Positions 1-5,699 of a stretch of 7,859 nucleotides of DNA are shown in pieces (within the stretch, counting starts at the first letter, position 1; the number at the start of each line of letters is the position of its first letter). Origin of the DNA: Pedococcus sp. (GTDB lineage: Bacteria; Actinomycetota; Actinomycetes; Actinomycetales; Dermatophilaceae); the NCBI GenBank assembly GCA_025936615.1, contig JAICSZ010000082.1, positions 1 through 7,859 on the forward strand, read 5' to 3'. The notes beneath the pieces were generated by a model. That model ran no database searches. It had not been told where the DNA came from and saw only the letters and a program-made list of their open reading frames with translations. Made by a program: the position numbers and the translations under genes.

Positions 1-607
1 CGTCACCGGCAACCCGGCCAACACCAACGCGCTCATCGCGATGAGCAACGCCCCCGACATCCCCAAGGAGCGGTTCGCGGCCCTGACCCGGCTCGACCAC
101 AACCGCGCGATCTCCCAGCTGGCTGCCAAGCTCCAGGTCCCGGTCACCGAGATCCGCAAGATGACGATCTGGGGCAACCACTCGGCCACGCAGTACCCCG
201 ACCTGTTCCACGCCGAGGTGTCGGGCAAGAACGCGGCCGAGGCCGTGGGTGACCAGGACTGGCTCGAGAACACCTTCATCCCCACTGTCGCCAAGCGCGG
301 CGCAGCGATCATCGAGGCGCGCGGCGCCTCGTCGGCCGCCTCGGCCGCGTCGGCCACGGTCGACCACGCCCGCGACTGGGCGCTCGGCACCCCCGAGGGC
401 AACTGGGTGTCGATGTCGGTCTGCTCCGACGGCTCCTACGACGTGCCCGAGGGCCTCATCTCCTCATTCCCGGTGACCGTCAAGGACGGCGCCTGGTCGG
501 TCGTGCAGGGGCTGGAGATCGACGACTTCTCCCGCGGCAAGATCGACGCCTCGGTCAAGGAGCTCGAGGACGAGCGCGACGCGGTCAGGCAGCTCGGCCT
601 CATCTGA
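1..607 (+). CDS. mdh: Malate dehydrogenase, C-terminal ~201 residues (5' end outside window)
   Basis: NAD-dependent malate dehydrogenase of the TCA cycle (malate to oxaloacetate, cytosolic), cut by the left edge. The reading frame is open from base 2 ([14 protein letters not shown]...), so the ATG at 41 is internal and not the start. About 201 residues remain of a family usually near 330. Visible family marks are the nucleotide-fold exit [10 protein letters not shown], the substrate-binding LTRLDHNRA segment with its Asp/Arg pair, and the active-site motif [14 protein letters not shown], whose catalytic His codon is at 179-181. The C-terminus ([17 protein letters not shown], stop 605-607) is typical. 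This is the group with the GNHS...QYPD active site, close to cytosolic-type MDH. The gene converges on the DUF3017 gene with only 19 bp between their ends, and no convincing terminator is seen there. Confidence 0.96.
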   Translation, partial: VTGNPANTNALIAMSNAPDIPKERFAALTRLDHNRAISQLAAKLQVPVTEIRKMTIWGNHSATQYPDLFHAEVSGKNAAEAVGDQDWLENTFIPTVAKRGAAIIEARGASSAASAASATVDHARDWALGTPEGNWVSMSVCSDGSYDVPEGLISSFPVTVKDGAWSVVQGLEIDDFSRGKIDASVKELEDERDAVRQLGLI

Positions 608-626
608 GGCTCCCGCCGGGGTCGAC

Positions 627-896
627 TCAGCTGCGGGGACGCAGGTCCAGCACGTTGGTGATGACCGCCAGGGCGAGCGCGAGCACCGCCAGCGTGGTGA
701 CGTCGGCCGCACGCGAGCGGACGGCAAGGCCTCCGCTGCGCGACTTGGGCAGCACCAGGCGCAGCAGGGCGGCCAGGCCTGCCCCTGCAGCGAGGACGTA
801 GCCCCCCGCGCGGACATGGTGCAGCGCGATGACCACGAGGCCGAGCACGAGTACCGGCAGCACCGCCCACCACCAGCCGAGGCGTGGAGCGGTCAT
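627..896 (-). CDS. DUF3017 family small membrane protein
   Basis: An 89-residue integral membrane protein that resembles the actinobacterial DUF3017 family, which is usually found between folD and mdh, as here. Its function is unknown. Three hydrophobic segments are visible at about residues 7-25 (GWWWAVLPVLVLGLVVIAL), 31-50 and 64-84, with a basic stretch (LPKSRSGGLAVRSR) between the second and third. The ATG at 896 lies 4 bp after the folD stop, so the gene is probably translated by coupling with folD; no strong Shine-Dalgarno sequence precedes it. The length is normal for the family. Assignment rests on family resemblance together with gene order. Confidence 0.85.
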   Translation of the reverse strand: MTAPRLGWWWAVLPVLVLGLVVIALHHVRAGGYVLAAGAGLAALLRLVLPKSRSGGLAVRSRAADVTTLAVLALALAVITNVLDLRPRS

Positions 897-900
897 GCGC

Positions 901-1773
901 TCAGCGGGACGCGACGGCGAGCTGGCGCTCGGCGGCGGCCACGACGTTGGTCAGGAGCATCGCGCGGGTCATCGGTCCCACTCCCCCGGGGTTGGGGCTG
1001 ACCCAGCCGGCCACCTCGGCCACCTCGGCGGCGACGTCGCCGGCCACCCTTGACTTCCCGTCCTCGGCGACGACCCGGCTCACGCCCACGTCGAGCACGG
1101 CCGCGCCGGGCTTGACCATGTCGGCGGTGACGAGCCCCGGCGTCCCGGCTGCGGCGACCACGATGTCGGCCCGGCGCACCTCGTCGGCGAGGTCCACGGT
1201 GCCGGTGTGGCACTGGACGACCGTGGCGTTGTCGCTGCGGCGGGTCAGCATCAGGCCCAGCGGGCGGCCTACCGTGATGCCCCTGCCCACGAGCGCGACC
1301 CGCGCCCCCGCGACCGGCACGTCGAACCGGTGCAGCAGCTCGATGATTCCTGCAGGTGTGCACGGCAGCGGCGCCGCCTTGCCCAGCACCAGCCAGCCGA
1401 GGTTCGTCGGGTGCAGGCCGTCGACGTCCTTGAGGGGGTCGACCCGCGACAGCAGCGCGAACTCGTCGAGGCCGGTGGGCTGCTGCACGAGGAAGCCGGT
1501 GCAGTCAGGGTCGGCGTTGAGCTCGTCGATGACCTTCTCGACGTCCTCCTGTGAGGAGTCGGCCGGGAGGTCGCGGCGGATGCTGGTCACGCCGATCTCG
1601 GCGCAGTCCTTGTGCTTGGCGTTGACGTACCAGCGGCTGCCGGGGTCGTCGCCGACGAGGACGGTGCCGAGGCCGGGGACGACTCCCTGCTCGCGCAGCG
1701 CGGCGACCCGCCCCCGGAGCTCGTCCTTGATGGTCGCCAGGACCGCCTTGCCGTCGAGGATGAGCGCCGTCAC
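901..1773 (-). CDS. folD: Bifunctional methylenetetrahydrofolate dehydrogenase / methenyltetrahydrofolate cyclohydrolase
   Basis: FolD interconverts 5,10-methylene-THF and 10-formyl-THF with NADP(H) in the cytosol and supplies formyl groups for purine synthesis. I start it at GTG 1773 ([11 protein letters not shown]...), giving 290 residues, the family's usual size; AGGA lies 9 nt upstream. The open frame continues to 2355 but runs antisense-like across the preceding gene without homology. Visible motifs: substrate domain [13 protein letters not shown] (35-46), catalytic Tyr49/Lys53 in [15 protein letters not shown] with Asp118, PCTPAGI (137-143), nucleotide motif [11 protein letters not shown] (163-173) and C-terminal [12 protein letters not shown] (259-270). 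One oddity: the usual VQLPLP segment reads VQQPTGLD (96-103), keeping the Gln97 that normally follows Val but losing the LPLP part. It probably forms an operon with the DUF3017 gene 4 bp downstream. The 52-bp upstream gap shows no TANNNT -10 box. Confidence 0.95.
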   Translation of the reverse strand: MTALILDGKAVLATIKDELRGRVAALREQGVVPGLGTVLVGDDPGSRWYVNAKHKDCAEIGVTSIRRDLPADSSQEDVEKVIDELNADPDCTGFLVQQPTGLDEFALLSRVDPLKDVDGLHPTNLGWLVLGKAAPLPCTPAGIIELLHRFDVPVAGARVALVGRGITVGRPLGLMLTRRSDNATVVQCHTGTVDLADEVRRADIVVAAAGTPGLVTADMVKPGAAVLDVGVSRVVAEDGKSRVAGDVAAEVAEVAGWVSPNPGGVGPMTRAMLLTNVVAAAERQLAVASR

Positions 1774-1793
1774 GGTCTCGTATCCTGCCACGC

Positions 1794-1812
1794 CCCCGGT
1801 CGGCCTCCGGGG
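1794..1812 (-). other. Small GC hairpin between the fdrA-DUF1116 fusion gene and folD
   Basis: CCCCGG (1794-1799) and CCGGGG (1807-1812) form a perfect 6-bp stem with a 7-nt loop, 14 bp after the stop of the fusion gene. No T-rich run follows on the minus strand. It could be a weak terminator or a transcript-stabilising end, or it may only reflect base composition. Confidence 0.25.
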
Positions 1813-1825
1813 CCGCCTGCGCGGC

Positions 1826-4800
1826 TCAGGCCGGCACCGCGTCGGACAGGGCGGCGAGGGCCCCTCTGAAGCACTCGGCTGGTGGCGTGACCAGTCCCGC
1901 GCCGACCTGGCCGGTGCCTGCGACGCGGCCGGCCATGCCGGTGTTGATCTGCGGCAGCACCCCCGTGCGCGCGACGAGGGTGACGTCGATGGCGGTGGGC
2001 GTCCCCCTGAACTCCAGGATCGGGACCTGGTATGCCGTGTGCTCACCGACCGTGATCTCGTACATCGTGCGGGTGGCCCGGAGCGCGAGCGGGACGTCGC
2101 CGCCGACGAACCGGACGATGGCCGGGGCGGCCGCCATGGCGAAGCCGCCGATGCCGGCGGTCTCGGTGATGGCGGAGTCGCCGATGTCGGGGTTGGCGTC
2201 GTCGGGGCCGTAGTCGCCGAGGAACAGCCCGTCGGGGGTGTTGGCGGGACCGGTGAACCACTGCTTGCCTGTGCCGGAGGTGCGGATGCCGAAGTCGGTG
2301 CCGTTGCGCGCCATCGTGGTGACGACGGTCGAGCCGGGGATGCCCTCGGCTGCAAGGGTGGACAGCTTGCAGGCCGGCATGCCCAGGTTGAGGAAGAAGT
2401 GCTCGTTGGCGCCGCTGAACCGCACCGCCTCCGCGATCTCGGAGGTGCTGCCCTCAGCGGCGATCAGGTGGGGCACCAGCTCGCGCAACAGCATGAGCGA
2501 CCCGGCGCGGTTGCGGTTGTGGCCCTCGTCGCCCATCTGGAGCATCTGGGCGATGATCGCCTTGACGTCGATGCGGCCGGCCCGCTGCACCGCCTGCTGC
2601 AGCAGTGGACCCAGGACGGTGTTCATCCAGTGCAGCCGGTCGAGGACCTCCGGGCCGTAGGCGCCGTAGCGCAGCACCTTGCCGAGCCCTTCGTTGAGCG
2701 TCGACCACGAGGTGTTGTCGTGCACCTCGTCGCGCAGCTCGTAGACCCACATCGACGGGCTGACCACGCCAGCCATCGGCCCGACGGCACCGCGGTGGTG
2801 GCACGGCTCGAGGGTGATCCCGTCGCCCTTGGCCAGCGTGGCCTCGGCGTCCTCCGGCGTGCCGGCGAGGCCCTCGAAGAGCATCGCGCCGATGAGCGCG
2901 CCCTTGAGCGGCCCGGAGGCCCGGTCCCACTCGATCGGTGGTCCGGCGTGCAGGAAGGTGCCCCGCTCGAGACCCAGTGCCTCGCTTGCGGGGCGCACGT
3001 CGACGAGGTCTGCGCCCGCCTCGGTCATCCGTTGCAGTGCGAGCGCGTTGGCGTGGGCGCGGCGCGGGTCGGCCATGACCCTGGCCAGGTCGTCCGTCGT
3101 GCCGTCCATGGGTGGCTGCCACTGCGCCTCTGTCACGACGACGGCCTGTGACCGCAGGGCGTCGGCGAACAAGCTCACGCCGGCGGTCGCGACAACCGGC
3201 TCCTCGACCAGCCACCGAGGCGGCGCTCCCGCGGATCCTTCCCCGGTTCGAGGTGGTGTCGGCCGGGAGTCCGTGGCGGTGCCACCTCGCGCAGGAGCAA
3301 CTGGGGCGTCGCCGGTGAGCAGCCCGACGGCGTGACGAGTCGCCTGCGCGTTGGACAGGAACACGTGCGCCCCGGCGCCGGCCAGCGCGTCGGCGGTCCG
3401 GGTGAGGTTCTGAGGATCGGCCGCGGTGCCGGTGAGCGAGACCACGACGGGGAGGCCACGGTCGTCTGCGGCGGCCGTCTCCCGCGCGGCGCGGACGACC
3501 TCGGCCAGCTCCGGCCCCGGGTCGGGATGGGCGCCGTGGCCGAGGACGAGGTCGAGCAGCAGCACGCCGCAGCTCGGGTCGGCGGCCTCCGTGGCGATCC
3601 GCTCGGAGCGCAGGCTCGGGTCGATCATCGGGTGGGGTCGTCCGCGGGTCAGGACGTCGTCGCCGAAGTCGATGACGACGTGGCCCTCCCCATGCAGGTC
3701 GGGGCCGAGGCCCAGCTCGGGGGACAGCGGGATGTTCGAGCGGAGCGGGCCCAGCGACTCCCCCGCCACGAGCATCGCCTCGTCCGCCAAGGTCCCGCCA
3801 CAGAACAGCCCGCGCAGGTACCTCTCGCGAGTCTTTGAGGGGTTTGCCGCACCAGGACCCGTCAAACCCCCCAAAGACTCGGGGGTGGTGGGAGTGGGCG
3901 GCTGCCAGGTGGGCCAGGTGGGTACCTCGCGCCCCAGCTCGTGCAACAGCGACTCGACGGCGGCCGTCAGGTCCGGCCGGCCGGCCCCGAGCGTCGCCCA
4001 GTGGACCGGCACACCCAGCCCCGCGGCATACGTCTCGAGGTCGGCGACCACCTCGGGGGCCGGCGGCTTCGAGACGACGACCACCACCTGGGTGTCCTCG
4101 TCGGCGGCCAGTGCGGCGAGCGCCTGGCGAGTGGAGCGCCCCGCCACTGCCGCGGACAGGTCCCGGCCGCCGACGCCGAGGCAGTGGCTGACCCCCACCC
4201 CGGCAGCGTCGAGCAGCGCCATCACCTGCTGCGCGCCGGTGCCGGAGGCGGCCACGATGCCGACCGGGCCGCGCGCGACGACGTTCGCGAACCCCAGGGC
4301 CACCCCGCCGACCACGGCAGTCCCGCAGTCGGGACCCATGAGCAGCACCTCGCGCTCGGCGGCGACGTCCTTGAGCCGCACCTCGTCCTCGACCGACACG
4401 TTGTCGGAGAACACCATGACCGGCACGCCCTGGGCGAGTCCGTCGAGGGCCTCGGTGGTGGCGTGCTCACCGGGCACCGACACGAGGGCGAGGTTCGCGC
4501 CGCCGCGTCGGACCGCGCGCCCCAGCGTCCGCGGCGGCGGCTCCTCCCCGGACCCACCCGCCGAGCCGGCGCCGGCGACGCGGAGACCCGCGAGCGCCTC
4601 CTCGAGCGCGGCCAACCCCGCCGCGACACCGGTGTCGTCCTCTCCGCGGACGGCGACGAGCAGGTCGTTGGGCTCGCAGTCCCCGGGGACCTCGAAGCCC
4701 ATGGCGCGGACCACGTCGAGGTTGAGCTCGGTCGCCATCGCCACCTGGGCGGCCCGGACCCCGGGAGCCGCGGCCACCTGGCGCGAGACCAGCATGAGGG

Positions 4801-4849
4801 TCACCGAGTCGTGGTAGCCGCCCTTGCGGAGCTCGACGTGGTCGGTCAT
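1826..4849 (-). CDS. FdrA-DUF1116 (AllF-AllG) fusion protein, putative oxamate-type carbamoyltransferase subunit
   Basis: A 1007-residue protein that joins two normally separate proteins. Residues 1-90 match the FdrA N-terminus ([17 protein letters not shown]). Residues 115-305 form a succinyl-CoA-synthetase-alpha-like CoA/nucleotide fold ([54 protein letters not shown]). Residues 344-512 are the FdrA ligase-CoA half ([50 protein letters not shown]). Residues 555-1007 are DUF1116/YlbE (FADALRSQ...[66 protein letters not shown]). E. coli FdrA, YlbE and YlbF (AllFGH) together make oxamate carbamoyltransferase; the same role is inferred here and the substrate is unproven. The GHAGA phosphohistidine motif of succinyl-CoA synthetase is absent. 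The ATG overlaps the stop of the upstream DUF2877 gene (ATGA), and only a weak AAGG lies 10 nt before it. Both linkers carry inverted repeats. Confidence 0.9.
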   Translation of the reverse strand: MTDHVELRKGGYHDSVTLMLVSRQVAAAPGVRAAQVAMATELNLDVVRAMGFEVPGDCEPNDLLVAVRGEDDTGVAAGLAALEEALAGLRVAGAGSAGGSGEEPPPRTLGRAVRRGGANLALVSVPGEHATTEALDGLAQGVPVMVFSDNVSVEDEVRLKDVAAEREVLLMGPDCGTAVVGGVALGFANVVARGPVGIVAASGTGAQQVMALLDAAGVGVSHCLGVGGRDLSAAVAGRSTRQALAALAADEDTQVVVVVSKPPAPEVVADLETYAAGLGVPVHWATLGAGRPDLTAAVESLLHELGREVPTWPTWQPPTPTTPESLGGLTGPGAANPSKTRERYLRGLFCGGTLADEAMLVAGESLGPLRSNIPLSPELGLGPDLHGEGHVVIDFGDDVLTRGRPHPMIDPSLRSERIATEAADPSCGVLLLDLVLGHGAHPDPGPELAEVVRAARETAAADDRGLPVVVSLTGTAADPQNLTRTADALAGAGAHVFLSNAQATRHAVGLLTGDAPVAPARGGTATDSRPTPPRTGEGSAGAPPRWLVEEPVVATAGVSLFADALRSQAVVVTEAQWQPPMDGTTDDLARVMADPRRAHANALALQRMTEAGADLVDVRPASEALGLERGTFLHAGPPIEWDRASGPLKGALIGAMLFEGLAGTPEDAEATLAKGDGITLEPCHHRGAVGPMAGVVSPSMWVYELRDEVHDNTSWSTLNEGLGKVLRYGAYGPEVLDRLHWMNTVLGPLLQQAVQRAGRIDVKAIIAQMLQMGDEGHNRNRAGSLMLLRELVPHLIAAEGSTSEIAEAVRFSGANEHFFLNLGMPACKLSTLAAEGIPGSTVVTTMARNGTDFGIRTSGTGKQWFTGPANTPDGLFLGDYGPDDANPDIGDSAITETAGIGGFAMAAAPAIVRFVGGDVPLALRATRTMYEITVGEHTAYQVPILEFRGTPTAIDVTLVARTGVLPQINTGMAGRVAGTGQVGAGLVTPPAECFRGALAALSDAVPA
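3249..3289 (-). repeat. Inverted repeat in the second interdomain linker of the fusion gene
   Basis: CGAGGTGG (3249-3256) and CCACCTCG (3282-3289) are perfect 8-bp arms around a 25-nt loop. They encode residues 521-534 of the fusion protein, in the Pro/Gly/Thr-rich linker (513-553) between the FdrA ligase half and the DUF1116 half. The arms are short enough to arise by chance in GC-rich DNA. Their placement in a linker, like the larger repeat at 3829-3880, makes them worth noting. Confidence 0.4.
3829..3880 (-). repeat. Long inverted repeat (18-bp arms) inside the fdrA linker
   Basis: GAGTCTTTGAGGGGTTTG (3829-3846) faces CAAACCCCCCAAAGACTC (3863-3880) across a 16-nt loop. In DNA 17 of 18 positions pair. 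In the minus-strand transcript of the fusion gene the odd position becomes a G-U pair, so all 18 can pair. It encodes residues 324-341 of the fusion, a low-complexity linker between the CoA-binding half and the ligase half of FdrA, without breaking the frame. The arms hold runs of T and A that contrast with the surrounding GC-rich codons. It looks like a REP/MITE-type palindromic element that landed in a tolerant linker; whether copies exist elsewhere cannot be seen here. Confidence 0.8.
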
Positions 4850-5637
4850 GCGACCAAAGCCTTGTCGTGCAACGCATCCAGACAGCCGGTCAGCCCGGCC
4901 AGCAGGTCAGCGCCGGAGGTGTGGCCGACCGCCAGCACCTCCGCCGCCGCGCTGGACACTCCCACCGCGTCGCCGGCGACGAGCGCCTCACCGAGGTCGA
5001 TCACCGGCGGCACTGCATACCCCTGCGCCGCCTCCGCCAGCAGGGCCGCACTCAACGTGGTCGTCGCGGGGAGTCGTGGCACCACCGCGCCCCACAGCCG
5101 CGGCAGGCTGCGAGCGTGCCCGAGCAGGCGCAGCCCGAGCAGCACCCCGCACAGGACGTCGTCACCGCTCGGGGTCAGGCCGGCCCCCGCACCGACCAAT
5201 CGCCGCACCAGCGCCGTGAACGGACCACCGTCCACCACGCGCCCGGCCAGCTCGGCCGCATCGCCCCGCCACGTCGACGGCGACCCGGACGGCAGGTGGC
5301 TCGCGGACGCCCCGGGAGCGAGCGGCATACGGCGTGGTCGCCACTCGCGAACCGCGCGCACCCGTACCGCCGGCAGCACCACCTCACCGCCGCCGACCGT
5401 CACCACGTCGCCACGCCGCACCCCCCACCCCGCCGGGCGCACCGGCGCGGCGAGTGCCAGGGCGGTCGGCAGCCGCAACCCGCCTGGCGCCACGACCGGC
5501 AGGAGGTCGCGCTCGACCTCGAGGTACAACGCCGAAGGAAACACGGCCAGCACCGTCGCCGGGCCAGGCGGCCGCGCGAGGAGGCACGACGACCGCTGGG
5601 AGGCCGCGGCCGGCCAGGTGGTCGCAGGCGCTGCCAC
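4846..5637 (-). CDS. DUF2877 family protein (AllH/YlbF-like), putative carbamoyltransferase subunit
   Basis: A 263-residue soluble protein of the DUF2877 family, whose E. coli member YlbF (AllH) is the third part of oxamate carbamoyltransferase together with FdrA and YlbE. The best marks are the glycine-rich VGAGAGLTPSGDDVLCGVLL at about 147-166, then LSAALLAEAAQGYAVPPV and AVGHTSGADLLAGLTGCLDAL near the C-terminus. The start is GTG 5637, chosen because GAGAGG at 5644-5649 (minus) sits 6 nt upstream and because the frame leaves just 62 bp to the divergent pucR. Its stop (TGA 4848-4846) overlaps the ATG of the FdrA-DUF1116 gene, so the two are probably translationally coupled and made in fixed ratio. 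The first ~25 residues (AAPATTWPAAASQRSS...) are low complexity and may not be conserved. Family call is firm; substrate is inferred. Confidence 0.86.
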   Translation of the reverse strand: MAAPATTWPAAASQRSSCLLARPPGPATVLAVFPSALYLEVERDLLPVVAPGGLRLPTALALAAPVRPAGWGVRRGDVVTVGGGEVVLPAVRVRAVREWRPRRMPLAPGASASHLPSGSPSTWRGDAAELAGRVVDGGPFTALVRRLVGAGAGLTPSGDDVLCGVLLGLRLLGHARSLPRLWGAVVPRLPATTTLSAALLAEAAQGYAVPPVIDLGEALVAGDAVGVSSAAAEVLAVGHTSGADLLAGLTGCLDALHDKALVA

Positions 5638-5643
5638 GGCGGA

Positions 5644-5649
5644 CCTCTC
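5644..5649 (-). promoter_or_regulatory. Ribosome binding site of the DUF2877 gene
   Basis: On the minus strand GAGAGG precedes the GTG start at 5637 with a 6-nt gap. This is the strongest Shine-Dalgarno sequence of the minus-strand genes in the window and supports the GTG start. Confidence 0.65.
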
Positions 5650-5670
5650 GTTCGGCGGAGTGACCCAGCG

Positions 5671-5676
5671 ACGCTA
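5671..5676 (-). promoter_or_regulatory. Candidate -10 box for the DUF2877 / fusion operon
   Basis: Reading the minus strand, TAGCGT fits the actinobacterial TANNNT -10 pattern. A start site about 7 nt further on would leave a leader of roughly 26 nt that holds the GAGAGG ribosome site. No good -35 hexamer is present at the usual distance (TGCGCC at an 18-nt spacing), which would suit an activator-dependent promoter. Weak evidence on its own. Confidence 0.3.
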
Positions 5677-5677
5677 T

Positions 5678-5695
5678 CGACTGCGGTTACAGTCG
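5678..5695. promoter_or_regulatory. Candidate operator palindrome in the divergent pucR / DUF2877 gap
   Basis: CGACTG (5678-5683) and CAGTCG (5690-5695) are perfect 6-bp arms around CGGTTA. The site lies 5 bp before the pucR start codon, overlaps the putative pucR -10 box, and sits just upstream of the putative -10 of the oppositely oriented operon. A bound regulator, most simply the PucR protein itself, could repress its own gene and act on the catabolic operon from one site. That role is inferred from position and symmetry only. Confidence 0.5.
5688..5693 (+). promoter_or_regulatory. Candidate -10 box giving a leaderless pucR mRNA
   Basis: TACAGT fits TANNNT and ends 6 nt before the A of the ATG at 5700, the spacing expected when transcription starts at the first base of the start codon. 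There is no Shine-Dalgarno sequence in front of this ATG, which agrees with leaderless translation, common in actinobacteria. No clear -35 box lies at 16-18 nt. Confidence 0.45.
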
Positions 5696-5699
5696 GCGC

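Noticed and set aside
611..637. CCCGC...GCGGG hairpin at the convergent ends of mdh and the DUF3017 gene
   Set aside because: The stem is just 5 bp with a 16-nt loop, reaches into coding sequence and has no T run, so it is not a credible terminator.
1774..2355. N-terminal extension of the folD frame up to 2355
   Set aside because: The extension overlaps the DUF1116 coding region in another frame, is Ser/Pro/Arg-rich without homology, and a proper FolD start with a ribosome site exists at 1773.
884..3151. A 755-residue open frame on the plus strand opposite folD and the fusion gene
   Set aside because: It is antisense to two clear genes. Its composition (runs of Arg, Gly, Ala, Val with many His/Gln) is what high-GC shadow frames give, and no family motif is seen.
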